Shown here in pieces: positions 19,238 to 30,009 of a stretch of DNA of 64,000 nucleotides. This DNA is from an uncultured beta proteobacterium. GTDB taxonomy: Bacteria; Pseudomonadota; Gammaproteobacteria; Burkholderiales; Burkholderiaceae_B. The notes beneath the pieces are model-generated. The model had not been told where the DNA came from and did no database searches. It was given only the letters and a program-made list of their open reading frames with translations. Each line of letters starts with the position of its first letter. Position 1 is the first letter of the stretch. The stretch is taken from NCBI GenBank assembly GCA_903894155.1, contig CAITPF010000094.1:1-64000 (forward strand), written 5' to 3'. Both the position numbers and the translations under genes were made by a program.

Positions 19238-19852
19238 ATGATGAATAACTTCAGTGCCGAAAATCTGCGCCAGGACACGCATTTACTGCGTTCCACGCTG
19301 CTCAAGCTGGCGATTCCCAGGCTGCTCACCCGGGTTGCGGTCGTGCTCGCCACGGTCGCCGTCTGGCTCTGGCTGTGCTCGACCATCCTGCAGCGCGGCC
19401 GGACCGTGCGCTATGACGGTTTTGAGGCCTTTGGCCCTCAGGTTGTCGATTTTCTGGTCCGGATCAACCCGTACATCTGGTGGGGCGTCGTGCTGATCCT
19501 GTCACTTTGCGTGCTGGGCGGGTTGCGCGGCTGGCTGCGCCGCAGCTACGCCCGTGGCCGGGCCGCCACGGTGCCGCTGGGGGTGGTCACCCACCTGGCG
19601 ACCAGTCTTTCGCCGGAAGCGCTCGACGTGCTCCGCTGGGTCTGGGAAGACAAGGAAGTCCCCATCACCGTCGGCATGCTGTATGCAACGTTGCGTCAGA
19701 TGCGCACCGGACGCGTCAACAAGATGGCACTGGCGCGTGCGCAAAAGGCCGCGCTCGATCGGGCGGCCGAGCCTCCCCCGGCGCCGCTCTATCCCCAGGG
19801 GCCAGCGCCGGGCGCCCCCGCAGGTCCGCGCGAACCCACCCTCTTCGCCTGA
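19238..19852 (+). CDS. hypothetical membrane protein
   Basis: Two hydrophobic segments; ORF with consistent coding composition; divergent from rpoN. Confidence 0.65.
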   Translation: MMNNFSAENLRQDTHLLRSTLLKLAIPRLLTRVAVVLATVAVWLWLCSTILQRGRTVRYDGFEAFGPQVVDFLVRINPYIWWGVVLILSLCVLGGLRGWLRRSYARGRAATVPLGVVTHLATSLSPEALDVLRWVWEDKEVPITVGMLYATLRQMRTGRVNKMALARAQKAALDRAAEPPPAPLYPQGPAPGAPAGPREPTLFA

Positions 19853-19930
19853 CGCGCGAGCGCGACGCCCGGCCGGGCGGAAAGGGCACAGAACTTGCAA
19901 AGATCGCCGTTTTATGGTGAACTCAGCGAC

Positions 19931-20074
19931 ATGAATGCGACCGTCGCAGCGCCTTGCTGCCTTCCCATCACCCTGACCCCGTCCAAGATCGGACGTGGCC
20001 TGGTGCTGCGCGATCTACCGGCATCGCGTTCTGGCGCCCTATCGCTACTGCTAGCGATCGGTTGCCGGGCCTAG
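19931..20074 (+). CDS. candidate leucine leader peptide upstream of leuA (47 aa)
   Basis: MNATVAAPCCLPITLTPSKIGRGLVLRDLPASRSGALSLLLAIGCRA*; C-terminal CTA TCG CTA CTG CTA cluster uses rare CTA codons in a GC-rich genome; followed by hairpin. Confidence 0.5.
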   Translation: MNATVAAPCCLPITLTPSKIGRGLVLRDLPASRSGALSLLLAIGCRA

Positions 20075-20097
20075 CGCCCCGTGGCAGTCCGGCAACC
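20060..20097 (+). promoter_or_regulatory. Candidate attenuator hairpin GGTTGCCGG...CCGGCAACC
   Basis: 9-bp perfect inverted repeat overlapping end of leader ORF; preceded by ATCGCTA-CTGC-TAGCGAT (20041-20058). U-tract is weak (CCTTTCG). Confidence 0.5.
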
Positions 20098-20237
20098 ACC
20101 TTTCGCCACACGGTTTACCCCCTTTTCTTTGAAACTGAACTGATCCGGCTCAGGCCGGAACCTGGCCAACGCCAGTCCAGGGACTGCGCTGATTCAAGCA
20201 AGTCGCGCATCCTGGCACCCGAACTGAGGTTAAAAAC

Positions 20238-21950
20238 ATGCTCGCGAACCCGGCAACCAAGTACATCCCGTTCAAACCGTTCGAGCGGGATTTCCACGAA
20301 CGCACGTGGCCCAGCAAGCGGATCACCCGCCCGCCGATCTGGATGAGCACCGATCTGCGTGATGGCAACCAGTCGCTGATCGAGCCAATGAGCGTGTCGC
20401 GCAAGCTGCGCTTCTTTGAAATGCTGATCAAGATCGGCTTCAAGGAAATCGAGGTCGGATTTCCTTCCGCCTCGCAAACCGATTTTGATTTCGTGCGCGC
20501 GCTCGTCGATGAAAACCGCATTCCGGACGATGTCAAGATCATCGCGCTGACACAAGCCCGGCCTGAACTGATCGAGCGCACCGTGCAGGCATGCGCCGGC
20601 GCCAGGCAGGCCATGATTCACCTCTATAACGCCTGCGCCCCGGATTTTCGCCGGATCGTGTTCAACATGAGCCGCGACGAGGTCAGGCAAGTCGCGGTCG
20701 ACGGCACCCGCTGTGTCATGGACTGCATGGCCAAACACCCCGAGACCGACTGGTTCTACGAATACTCGCCCGAGGTTTTCAGCACCACCGAACCCGAGTT
20801 CGCCCTTGAAGTCTGCAATGCGGTCACCGAAGTCTGGAAGCCGACACCGCAGAAAAAGATTGTCTACAACCTGCCCGCCACGATTGAGGCAACCACGCCC
20901 AACATGTACGCCGACCAGATCGAGTACATGAACAACAACCTGAAACAACGCGATTGCATCCTCATCAGCCTGCACCCGCACAACGACCGGGGCACGGCCG
21001 TCGCGGCTGCCGAACTCGGCCAGATGGCGGGCGCGGATCGCGTCGAGGGCTGCATTTTCGGCAACGGCGAGCGCACGGGTAACGTCGATCTGGTCACCCT
21101 CGCACTCAACCTCTACACGCAGGGCATCCATCCGGGACTCGACTTTTCCGATATCGACGAGGTGCGCCGGTGCGTGGAGTTCTGCAACCAGTTGCCCGTG
21201 CACCCGCGTCACCCGTATGCCGGCGATCTCGTCTACACCGCGTTCTCGGGCTCGCACCAGGACGCCATCAAGAAAGGGTTCGCCGTGCAGGATCCGAACG
21301 GCTTCTGGGCCGTGCCCTACCTGCCGATCGACCCGGCTGACCTCGGCCGCAGCTATGACGCGGTGATCCGCGTCAACAGCCAGTCGGGCAAGGGCGGGGT
21401 TTCTTACCTCCTCGAGCAGGAGCACGGACTGGCGTTGCCGCGACGCCTGCAGATCGAGTTCAGCCGCGCGATCCAGCGCGTGACCGACGAAACCGGCCGC
21501 GAAGTCACCGCCGACGACGTCTACTCGATTTTCAGCAGCGAATATCTCGACAAGACCACCCCCTGGAAGCTCGTGAAGCACAGCATCACGGGCGATCCGT
21601 CGGCGGCAGAAGGCCAGCACTTCACGATCGAGGCCGAGCTTGAGATCGACGGCACTCGCCGCACGCTGACCGGGGCCGGCGACGGCGCGATCTCGGCCTT
21701 CGTCAACTGCCTCGGGATCCCGGTGCGCATTGCGGATTATCACGAACACGCGATTGGCACCGGCACCGACACCCGGGCCGCCTGTTATGTCGAAGCGCGC
21801 GTGGGCGATGCGGCAACGGGCTTTGGCGTCGGGGTCGATCGGGATATTGTCACCGCCTCCTTCAAGGCCGTTCTCGGCGCGGTCAACCGGCACATCGCCG
21901 GGGGTGGCCAGCTGCCCGCCGCGGCCCCCACGGTAAGCGTCGCCGCCTGA
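20238..21950 (+). CDS. leuA: 2-isopropylmalate synthase (long type)
   Basis: [93 protein letters not shown]. Confidence 0.97.
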   Translation: MLANPATKYIPFKPFERDFHERTWPSKRITRPPIWMSTDLRDGNQSLIEPMSVSRKLRFFEMLIKIGFKEIEVGFPSASQTDFDFVRALVDENRIPDDVKIIALTQARPELIERTVQACAGARQAMIHLYNACAPDFRRIVFNMSRDEVRQVAVDGTRCVMDCMAKHPETDWFYEYSPEVFSTTEPEFALEVCNAVTEVWKPTPQKKIVYNLPATIEATTPNMYADQIEYMNNNLKQRDCILISLHPHNDRGTAVAAAELGQMAGADRVEGCIFGNGERTGNVDLVTLALNLYTQGIHPGLDFSDIDEVRRCVEFCNQLPVHPRHPYAGDLVYTAFSGSHQDAIKKGFAVQDPNGFWAVPYLPIDPADLGRSYDAVIRVNSQSGKGGVSYLLEQEHGLALPRRLQIEFSRAIQRVTDETGREVTADDVYSIFSSEYLDKTTPWKLVKHSITGDPSAAEGQHFTIEAELEIDGTRRTLTGAGDGAISAFVNCLGIPVRIADYHEHAIGTGTDTRAACYVEARVGDAATGFGVGVDRDIVTASFKAVLGAVNRHIAGGGQLPAAAPTVSVAA

Positions 21951-21958
21951 GCACCGGC

Positions 21959-22756
21959 TCAGTCGCGCCCCGGCGTGCCGCCGGGCGCGATGGCCTCGAG
22001 CTCCTCGGGCGCGAACCCTGCCGCGAGGCGCGCCTCCATGTTCAACGGGCCCCTGAGTTTCGGGGCACGATAGTCCTCGGCTAGCCGTGCGTAGACCAGG
22101 ACCGGATCGAGGCCGCGGCGCGCGCACTCCCACCGATACCATTTGTTGCCCAGGGCGACATGGCCGATCTCGTCGCGCAGGATGATGTCGATGATCGCCG
22201 CGCCCTCCTGATCGCCCACGCTCGCCAGTTTGTGCCTGACCAGCGGGCACGCATCGAGTCCGCGCGCCTCCAGCGTGCGCGGCACCAGCGCCAGCCGCGC
22301 CAGCAGATCGTCGCGCGTGCGCTCGGCCATGTCCCAGAGCCCGTCATGAGCAGGGAAATCGCCGTAATCGTGACCCAGCCGCGCCAGGTGCGCCTCAAGG
22401 TGCCGGAAATGGACGGACTCTTCCTGCGCCACGCCTACCCAGTCCCGGTAAAACGATTCCGGTAAACCCGGAAACCTCCAGACGGCATCGAGCGCGAGGT
22501 TGATGGCGTTGAACTCGATATGCGCCAGCGCATGCACGAGAATGGCACGCCCTTCGACGGTGGCGACACTGCGGTTACGCAGTTCGGCGGGCGACACGAG
22601 CACCGGGCGCGCAGGCCTGCCAGGGATAGGCTGGGCAGGCACCAGCGCCGCATCGGGGCAAAGGGTGACCTGTGGGGTCATCGTGTCCAGAATGGCGCGC
22701 TTGTCCTGCCAGGACGTGCCAGCGAGTGCCTGCAGCGCTAATTGTCGTAGTTCCAT
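21959..22756 (-). CDS. ferritin-like DUF455 family protein
   Basis: HALAHIEFNAINLALDAVWRF, AQEESVHFRHLEAHL, DEIGHVALGNKWYRW. Confidence 0.9.
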   Translation of the reverse strand: MELRQLALQALAGTSWQDKRAILDTMTPQVTLCPDAALVPAQPIPGRPARPVLVSPAELRNRSVATVEGRAILVHALAHIEFNAINLALDAVWRFPGLPESFYRDWVGVAQEESVHFRHLEAHLARLGHDYGDFPAHDGLWDMAERTRDDLLARLALVPRTLEARGLDACPLVRHKLASVGDQEGAAIIDIILRDEIGHVALGNKWYRWECARRGLDPVLVYARLAEDYRAPKLRGPLNMEARLAAGFAPEELEAIAPGGTPGRD

Positions 22757-22868
22757 GGGATTGCCGTTGTCGATTTGCCGCTGTCTGACCGAAATTATGC
22801 GTGAGACGCGCGCCGTTTGGTTATAGTTCGGGGATCCAGTGACCAGCCCAGTTCAATAGGCAAACCGC

Positions 22869-23351
22869 ATGTACGATTTTGACGAGTCGACGCATAACGA
22901 CCCCGATGCTTCGATTCCCCGCACCGCTCTCGTCCCGGGCCTGATGGGCCTGATCCCGATTTTCGTGCTCTGCTGGAGCACCATGAAGCCCAGTGGGCTC
23001 ATGACGCCATCGCAGGCCCTGATGGCGCTCAACATTTATGCGGCGATCATCCTGACCTTCATCGGCGCGCTCTGGTGGGGCCTGGCCGCGCGCATGCCCA
23101 CCTCCGTCGTCAGCAACGTCATGATGGGCTGGAGCGTCGTTCCGGCGATTTTTGCGTGGATCGCGATGCTGCTGGGCCCGCGTGCGGCCCTTGAGGCGCT
23201 GATCGTCGGTTTTGTGGTGCAGTGGGCCATGGACAGCGTGCTGATGTATGTTGCGGATGGCGTCATGCCGTACTGGGCCTACCGGCTGCGCACGATCCTG
23301 ACCCTGATCTCGGCCAGCGTGATGGCCTTCACGGCTTGGTTCATCCACTAA
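22869..23351 (+). CDS. DUF3429-like multi-pass membrane protein
   Basis: Several hydrophobic segments; YAAIILTFIGALWWGLA motif. Confidence 0.8.
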   Translation: MYDFDESTHNDPDASIPRTALVPGLMGLIPIFVLCWSTMKPSGLMTPSQALMALNIYAAIILTFIGALWWGLAARMPTSVVSNVMMGWSVVPAIFAWIAMLLGPRAALEALIVGFVVQWAMDSVLMYVADGVMPYWAYRLRTILTLISASVMAFTAWFIH

Positions 23352-23433
23352 ACCGTGCCACACAAGGCCGGGCGTTGGGGCTGACGCGGGCGATTTCCGG
23401 TCATCGGCGTCGCTCGCAGCCGACCGCGCCGCG

Positions 23434-23931
23434 CTAGCGGGTCGAAGCGGCCTTCCTGGCCCGTGCCTTCTTCTTGATCGCCAGCATGGTACCCCTGCAA
23501 TTGGCGGATCCGCAGCGGCACTGATACTGTGATTTAAGGGTCTTCGTCATCTTTTCGTCAATGACCAGCCCATAGTCGTAGTTGAGTTCCTCACCGCGGC
23601 GGATATCGCGCCTGGCGATGATGTGCACGCGCTTGCCGCCCTTGCCCTCGAGGCTCTCGCAATTCGGATCGCAGGCGTGGTTGATCCAGCGCGCATCGTT
23701 GCCCTCCTCATTGCCGTCGATCACCCTGCCGGAACTGAGCGCAAAGAAAAACGTGTGAAAAGGATCGTCCGGATTGGTCGGGTGACGACGATCGGCCTCC
23801 TTGGCGCTGATCCGCGTGCCGGCATATTCGATGACGCGCGTCCCGGTCGGGATCGCCCGCGCGGCAAACACGCCCGAGCCATGGATCTTGGATTGACGGA
23901 CGATGTGCCAGGGTTTTTCGCTAGTTGCCAT
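23434..23931 (-). CDS. SET domain-containing protein (putative lysine methyltransferase)
   Basis: SKIHGSGVFAARAIPTGTRVIEYAG; WINHACDPNCES; RRGEELNYDYG; post-SET-like CRCGSANCRGTM. Confidence 0.93.
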   Translation of the reverse strand: MATSEKPWHIVRQSKIHGSGVFAARAIPTGTRVIEYAGTRISAKEADRRHPTNPDDPFHTFFFALSSGRVIDGNEEGNDARWINHACDPNCESLEGKGGKRVHIIARRDIRRGEELNYDYGLVIDEKMTKTLKSQYQCRCGSANCRGTMLAIKKKARARKAASTR

Positions 23932-23961
23932 GAATATCGATTGATCGCCTGAAAACGTCGT

Positions 23962-24780
23962 TCAAGGTTTCTTGACGGCGAAACAGTGCTGGGCTTCGGG
24001 AAACTTGCCGGCGCGGACCTCGTCCGCGTACCGCTCCACGGCAATGCGCATGGCCTCTTCAAGGTTTGCGTAGCGCTTGGCGAATTTCGGCGCGCGTTCG
24101 GTCAACCCCAGCATATCTTCGATGACGAGGATTTGCCCGTCGCAGGCGGGCGAGGCACCGATGCCGATGGTAGGAATTGACAGTGCGCGGGTGAGCTCGG
24201 CGCCAAGCGCCTCGGCCACGCCTTCGACCACGACCGCAAAGGCGCCAGCCTGCTCGAGCGCCTGCCCATCGGCCAGGATGCGGGCCGCCGATTCAGGCGT
24301 GCGGCCCTGCGCGAGGAAACCACCCATGGCGTTGACATACTGGGGCATCAGGCCGACGTGGGCGAGCACGGGGATGCCGCGGGCGACCAGGTATTGCACC
24401 GTCTCGGCCATGATCGCGCCGCCTTCGAGCTTGACGGCATCGGCACCATGCGCCACCAGCGTGGCGGCGCTGCGAAACGCCTGTGCGGTCGACTCCTGAT
24501 AGCTGCCAAACGGCATGTCGGCGATCACGCAGGCGTGCCGCGTTGCGCGCACCACCGCCGCCGTGTGCTGAGCCGTCTGCTCCAGCGTGAACGACAGCGT
24601 ATTGGGATGCCCGTAGGCCACCATCGCCGTCGAATCGCCAATCAGGACGAAGTCGAGATACTCGTCGATGATCCGGGCCGTCGTGAAATTGTGGGCCGTG
24701 AGCGAAACGATCTTGCGCTGGCCCTTCAGTGCACGCAGTTGCGGCACCGACACGCGCTTGACTTCAGTATGGACACTCAC
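23962..24780 (-). CDS. panB: 3-methyl-2-oxobutanoate hydroxymethyltransferase
   Basis: KIVSLTAHNFTTARIIDEYLDFVLIGDSTAMVAYGHPNTLSFTLEQ; AHVGLMPQYVNAMGGF; IGIGASPACDGQILVIEDMLGL. Confidence 0.96.
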   Translation of the reverse strand: MSVHTEVKRVSVPQLRALKGQRKIVSLTAHNFTTARIIDEYLDFVLIGDSTAMVAYGHPNTLSFTLEQTAQHTAAVVRATRHACVIADMPFGSYQESTAQAFRSAATLVAHGADAVKLEGGAIMAETVQYLVARGIPVLAHVGLMPQYVNAMGGFLAQGRTPESAARILADGQALEQAGAFAVVVEGVAEALGAELTRALSIPTIGIGASPACDGQILVIEDMLGLTERAPKFAKRYANLEEAMRIAVERYADEVRAGKFPEAQHCFAVKKP

Positions 24781-24795
24781 GATACACCTCGCCGA

Positions 24796-27468
24796 TTAGT
24801 CCGCTACTTTCTTCGCGGCAACCTTCGTGACTTTCCGGGCTGCCTTTTTAGCAGGTGACTTTACCGCAGTTTTCTTTGCCGCAGTTTTCTTTGCCGCCGT
24901 TTTCCTGGCTGCAGTTTTCTTTGCCGCTGGCTTGGCGAGCGTCGCGCCTGCGGTCTTGCGCGCAGTCTTGCTCGCGACTTTCGCAGCAGGTGCGCCGGGA
25001 CGGCGTGCGCCGGGGCGCTCAGGCCGCGCCTCGAACTCGAACCCGACCTTGCCGTCCTCGCCGCGCGACAGGAACGCCTTGAACTTGCGGTTGGTGCGGC
25101 TCGACACGAATCCTTCGAGCAGATCCGTACGGCCGGTGGTCAGAAGCTTCACCATCTGGGCGGCCGTGATTTCCTGTTGCAGGATGACTTTGCCAGAGCG
25201 GAAATCGCAGGAGCGTTCGGGTCCGACCGACTTTTCGCAGATGTAGCTCATGCCATGCTCGAAGACGTTCGCGCCGCACTTCGGGCATGGGCCCAGGGCC
25301 GAGTGGCCCGAAAAATCGACGGGCTCACTCGCCTCTTCGTCGCGCTGGCCGAAATCGAATTCCAGCTTGCTCTCGGCGTCCAGACGCAGGATCGCGGCAA
25401 ACGGCCGACCCATCTTGCTGATAAAGCCCTGCAGCGGCCCGATCTGGCGATCCGTCAGGAGCGTTTCGACCTCCGGCGGCTCAAACGTACGCCCGCCCGG
25501 GTGCTTGCCGATCGAGAAGTCGCACGCGGTGCACGCATAGCGACGATAGTTTTCCTTGACCACTGCGCCGCATTTCGGACAGGGCGTCGTCAGAGTGACA
25601 TATTCGCCGGGAACCGTGTCGCGATCGTATTCCTTGGCGCGCTTGACGATCACCTGCGTCATCTGCGCAATTTCGCGCATGAACGCCTCTCGCTGCAACG
25701 CGCCCTGTTCGATTTGCCCGAGCTTGAACTCCCACTCGCCCGTCAACTCGGGCGAGGTGAGCTCGTTGACATCAAGCCCGTTCAGAAGCGTCATGAGCTG
25801 GCGCGCCTTGGCCGTCGGGATAAGCTCGCGCCCGTCGCGGCGCAGGTAGCTCTCCATGATCAGGCCTTCGATAATCGACGCGCGCGTGGCCGGGGTTCCG
25901 AGCCCCCGCGCGGACATGGCCTCGCGCAGTTCGTCGTCATCGACCAGCTTGCCCGCGCCTTCCATTGCGGACAGCAGCGTCGCTTCGTTGTAGCGTGCCG
26001 GGGGCCGCGTGGCGAGGGCAACGGCGTCGATATTTTCCGTGCGAACTTTTTCGCCGTCGGCGACCAGCACCAGCGTGGCGTCCTCGCCCTGCGCCTCCTT
26101 GCCGTAAACGGCAAGCCAGCCAGGCGCGACCAGGACCTTGCCCTCGGTCTTGAAGCGGTGCTGCGAGACGATGGTAATCCGGGTCGTCAGACGGTATTCG
26201 GCAGCCGGGAAGAAGACGGCGAGAAACCGCTTGACCACCAGATCGTACAGTTTGGCCTCGGCATCGCTCAGCTCATTGGGCACCTGCAACGTGGGGATGA
26301 TCGCGAAGTGATCCGAAACCTTGGTGTTATCGAAGATCTTCTTGTTCGGTTTGACCCAGTCGCGGTCGACCACCTGTCTGGCATGCGGCGCAAGCGCCCG
26401 GACCACGCCGTTGCCTTCTGCCAGCCCCGCCATGGTCTCGCGCACGGTGACCAGGTAATCCTGGGGCAGGTGGCGCGAATCGGTACGGGGGTACGTCAGC
26501 GCCTTGTGGCGCTCGTAGAGCGACTGCGCAAGCGCCAGCGTGGTCTTGGCCGAAAAGCCGAAGCGCCCGTTCGCATCACGCTGCAGCGAGGTCAGGTCAT
26601 ACAGGGCCGGAGACAGCTGCGTCGAGGGCTTGGATTCTTCCGTCACCTCGCCGGGCTGATTGCGGCACGCGGCAACGACGCTTTTGGCGGCCGCCTCGGA
26701 CCAGAGCCGTGAGTCGCGGCGCTCGGGGTCGGTTTCATCCCGCGTGAAGGTCTGATCAAACCACCGGCCCTCGTACAAACCGGCTGCGGCGACGAAGGTC
26801 GCGCGAACTTCCCAGTAATCCCGGGAAACGAACTTGCGGATCTGCTCCTCACGGCGGGCAACGATGGCAAGCGTCGGGGTCTGCACGCGACCGACCGGGG
26901 TCTTGAAAAAGCCCCCGTCCTTGCTGTTGAACGCTGTCATGGCGCGCGTGCCGTTGATGCCGACCAGCCAGTCGGCTTCGGCGCGCGAACGGGCTGCGGC
27001 TTCCAGAGGCTTCATGACCTCATCCGGGCGCAGCTGCGTAAACGCCTCGCGGATCGCCGCCTGGGTCATCGACTGCAGCCAGAGGCGCCTCACGGATTTG
27101 TGCTGCCCCGCATATTGTTCAATATAGCGAAAGATCAGTTCGCCCTCGCGCCCGGCGTCGCAGGCATTGATGATGCTGTCGACGTCCTTGCGCTTGATGA
27201 GGCGAACGAGCATCTTGAGGCGCTCGGCCGACCTCTTGTCGGTCGGGCCGAGTTCGAACTGGGGCGGAATCACGGGCAGGTGCGTGAAACTCCACTTCCC
27301 CTTGACCGGGTCGTTAGGGGCCACAAGGCTCAGCAAGTGGCCAACGCTCGAGGAAAGCACGTATTGTTCGCTCTCGAAGTAGTCCCCCTCACGGGTAAAC
27401 CCCCCAAGTGCGCGCGAGATGTCCATCGCAACCGACGGTTTCTCAGCAATGATGAGTGTCTTGGTCAT
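24796..27468 (-). CDS. topB: DNA topoisomerase III with Lys/Ala-rich H1-like C-terminal tail
   Basis: MTKTLIIAEKPSVAMDISRALGG; LTYPRTDSRHLPQDY; C-terminal Zn-ribbon repeats and AARKTAAKKTAAKKTAVKSPAKKAARK tail. Confidence 0.96.
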   Translation of the reverse strand: MTKTLIIAEKPSVAMDISRALGGFTREGDYFESEQYVLSSSVGHLLSLVAPNDPVKGKWSFTHLPVIPPQFELGPTDKRSAERLKMLVRLIKRKDVDSIINACDAGREGELIFRYIEQYAGQHKSVRRLWLQSMTQAAIREAFTQLRPDEVMKPLEAAARSRAEADWLVGINGTRAMTAFNSKDGGFFKTPVGRVQTPTLAIVARREEQIRKFVSRDYWEVRATFVAAAGLYEGRWFDQTFTRDETDPERRDSRLWSEAAAKSVVAACRNQPGEVTEESKPSTQLSPALYDLTSLQRDANGRFGFSAKTTLALAQSLYERHKALTYPRTDSRHLPQDYLVTVRETMAGLAEGNGVVRALAPHARQVVDRDWVKPNKKIFDNTKVSDHFAIIPTLQVPNELSDAEAKLYDLVVKRFLAVFFPAAEYRLTTRITIVSQHRFKTEGKVLVAPGWLAVYGKEAQGEDATLVLVADGEKVRTENIDAVALATRPPARYNEATLLSAMEGAGKLVDDDELREAMSARGLGTPATRASIIEGLIMESYLRRDGRELIPTAKARQLMTLLNGLDVNELTSPELTGEWEFKLGQIEQGALQREAFMREIAQMTQVIVKRAKEYDRDTVPGEYVTLTTPCPKCGAVVKENYRRYACTACDFSIGKHPGGRTFEPPEVETLLTDRQIGPLQGFISKMGRPFAAILRLDAESKLEFDFGQRDEEASEPVDFSGHSALGPCPKCGANVFEHGMSYICEKSVGPERSCDFRSGKVILQQEITAAQMVKLLTTGRTDLLEGFVSSRTNRKFKAFLSRGEDGKVGFEFEARPERPGARRPGAPAAKVASKTARKTAGATLAKPAAKKTAARKTAAKKTAAKKTAVKSPAKKAARKVTKVAAKKVAD

Positions 27469-27519
27469 TCTTGTCCAGTGTGTGACCCTGCCATATCGGA
27501 GACGGCTCCCGGGCCGACG

Positions 27520-28446
27520 CTAGCGCGGATAATAAGAGCCAAAATTGTTGCCGCGCAAGTTGGCATGCCTCGGGTCCTCCCCCCAGATGCGGGTCGCGAG
27601 GATCCAGAACTCCCCGACGGAGCGCGCCGCCAGGGGCTCAAAACCCAGGGCGCGCCACGCCTGGTCCAGCACGGCAAGAGGCTGTGCGATATCAATTGCG
27701 GCGGCACCGTTCTGCTTGGAAAGCTTCTGCCCGCTGGCATCCGTCACCAGAGGCACATGCAGCACGGACGGCAGAGGATAACCCAGTATTCCCGCCAGCA
27801 CCCGCTGCCGGGCGGTGCTCCCCAGTAGATCCGCACCGCGCACGATGTGCGTCACGCCCTGGGCGGCGTCGTCCACCACCACCGCGAGCTGGTAGGCCCA
27901 GACGCCGTCGGCGCGGCGGATCACGAAATCCCCGACGGCCTGTGCGACGTCCTGCAGGACCGATCCGACCCAGCGATCTTCGAACCGAACCACGCCCTCG
28001 GGAACCCTCAGGCGCCAGGAAAGCGCCGTTCGGCCCGGGGGCACGCCGTTGCGACAGGTTCCGGGATAGGGGCGCTCGCCCTCCGGAAATAACCCTTGCA
28101 ATCGCAGGACCGAATCGGCGATCTCCCTTCGTGTGCATCCGCAGGGATACACGAGATTCGCGCCGCGCAAGGATTCGAAGGCCGCCTCATAGGCGGCAAG
28201 GCGCGCGGACTGGGCCATGACGTCGTCGTCCCAGTGCATGCCAAGGGCTGTCAATTGCTGCAGGATGACGTCGGTCGCTCCGGGCACGTTGCGCGGTGTG
28301 TCGAGATCTTCGATGCGCAGCAACCAGCGCCCGCCATGCGCCCGGGCATCAAGATAGCTGGCGACGGCCGCAACGGCGGAGCCCGCATGCAGGGGGCCGC
28401 TGGGGCTGGGCGCAAAACGTCCGGTATAGGTGGTGTTACCGCGCAA
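27520..28446 (-). CDS. gluQ: glutamyl-Q tRNA(Asp) synthetase
   Basis: [48 protein letters not shown]-like Zn site; [10 protein letters not shown]. Confidence 0.93.
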   Translation of the reverse strand: MRGNTTYTGRFAPSPSGPLHAGSAVAAVASYLDARAHGGRWLLRIEDLDTPRNVPGATDVILQQLTALGMHWDDDVMAQSARLAAYEAAFESLRGANLVYPCGCTRREIADSVLRLQGLFPEGERPYPGTCRNGVPPGRTALSWRLRVPEGVVRFEDRWVGSVLQDVAQAVGDFVIRRADGVWAYQLAVVVDDAAQGVTHIVRGADLLGSTARQRVLAGILGYPLPSVLHVPLVTDASGQKLSKQNGAAAIDIAQPLAVLDQAWRALGFEPLAARSVGEFWILATRIWGEDPRHANLRGNNFGSYYPR

Positions 28447-28455
28447 CGCCGCCTT

Positions 28456-28920
28456 TCAGTGGAGAAGCCGATCGTCGTCGTCGCGCAGAAGCTCTTCGAG
28501 GATCAGGTGATCCACTTCGGATTCCTGGCTCCAGAGCACCATCAGCGCGATGATCTTCATCTTTTGGAGCGAAATGGGCGAATCGGCTGCGGCCATGGAG
28601 CGATCGATGACGATTTCCCGCAACGCCGGGGAAAGCGCGCCGGTCGCCTCAAGGAAAGTGATAAACCCGATCGCCGCAGAGCCAAGATGCCGGGCTTCGG
28701 ATTCCGCGTACACCCGCGTTCCGCTCCCGGGGGATTGCGCCAGACCGACGCACTGCTCGGTGGTCTCGGCCAGACCGACGAGCCAACCCAGGGCGTCGTC
28801 GATGTCTTCGTGCTCGAAGCCAGCGGCCACCAGACGTTTCGCCAACACATCCGCAGAGGGGCAAGCCTCAGGGTTGTAGTAGTTTTCGAACAGGTATACC
28901 AGAATATCAAACATATGCAA
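28456..28920 (-). CDS. smg: Smg/DUF494 family protein
   Basis: MHMFDILVYLFENYY N-terminus and overall length typical of Smg; near topB. Confidence 0.88.
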   Translation of the reverse strand: MHMFDILVYLFENYYNPEACPSADVLAKRLVAAGFEHEDIDDALGWLVGLAETTEQCVGLAQSPGSGTRVYAESEARHLGSAAIGFITFLEATGALSPALREIVIDRSMAAADSPISLQKMKIIALMVLWSQESEVDHLILEELLRDDDDRLLH

Positions 28921-29040
28921 AAACCGGCCGCCTGTTACTGACCGAACACCGGGTGCCAGTGCCCGTAGTCTGGATTTTACTTTACGCCCAAAAGATCACG
29001 CCGACAATGCCCCTGTTCCAAAATCAGACAGTCTGTGCGA

Positions 29041-30009
29041 TCAGTCGCTTTGCGCCCCGGAGCGGCGCACCGCCTGCGCCCATTTGTCGACCTCGGTGCG
29101 CAGGAAAACTGCGGTATCGGCCCGCGTCTTGGGTAGCGGCTCGGCACCCTTGTCGCGGATGTAATCCTGCAACGCAGGCCGCGCCAGCGCTTCGGTAGCT
29201 GCCTTGTTGAGGATGTCGAGCACCGCCGGCGGGGTCCCGCGCGGCGCCAGCAACGTGGCCCAGCCGATCGCCTCGAACCCGGGATAGCCGGATTCGGCGA
29301 CGGTAGGCACCTGCGGGAGCTGCGGCACGCGGGTGGCGGTGGTCACTGCCAGGGGAATCGCACGACCCGCTTTGATGTGCGGCATGGCCGCCGTCACCGA
29401 GTCCGCCATGAGGGGCACCTGGTTGCCGAGGAAATCGGCTTGCGCCGGCCCGCTGCCCTTGTAGGGAATGTGCCGGATCTCGATATTCGCGGCGGCCTTG
29501 AACATTTCTGCCGACAGGTGCTGGGTGCCTCCGACGCCTGCGCTTGCATAGGCGAGTTCGTCCGGATGCGCACGGGCGCGATCGACGAGTTGCTGCAGCG
29601 TCGTGATCCCCGAGGCTGGCGTCGCCAGCAGGACCAGGGGCACCAGGAACACGGTCGTGATGGGATCAAAGTCCCGGACAAGGTCATAGTTCAGCTTGCG
29701 GTAAAGCGTCTGGTTCACTGCGGCCGCACTGCCGGCCACGACCAGCGTGTAGCCGTCGGGCTGGGCGCGGGCGACCTGTTCCATGCCGATATTGCTGCCG
29801 GCACCCGCCCGGTTTTCGACGATGACAGGCTGGTGCAGGATCTCGCCCATGCGTTCTCCCAGCGCGCGCGCGAAGATGTCGGTGGCCTGCCCCGGGGGGA
29901 AAGGCACGACAAGCCGCAAGGCATGATCGGGAAATGCCTGCGCGTGTGCGACTGCGCTCGCCAGCGCGAGCACCCCCAGCGAAAAGATCCGGCGCATCCT
30001 CATCGTCAT
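29041..30009 (-). CDS. Bug/TctC family substrate-binding protein
   Basis: [70 protein letters not shown] overlap with upstream carboxylase. Confidence 0.95.
   Translation of the reverse strand: MTMRMRRIFSLGVLALASAVAHAQAFPDHALRLVVPFPPGQATDIFARALGERMGEILHQPVIVENRAGAGSNIGMEQVARAQPDGYTLVVAGSAAAVNQTLYRKLNYDLVRDFDPITTVFLVPLVLLATPASGITTLQQLVDRARAHPDELAYASAGVGGTQHLSAEMFKAAANIEIRHIPYKGSGPAQADFLGNQVPLMADSVTAAMPHIKAGRAIPLAVTTATRVPQLPQVPTVAESGYPGFEAIGWATLLAPRGTPPAVLDILNKAATEALARPALQDYIRDKGAEPLPKTRADTAVFLRTEVDKWAQAVRRSGAQSD

Noticed and set aside
20115-22250. 711-aa minus-strand ORF
   Set aside because: Antisense to leuA; no recognisable motif.
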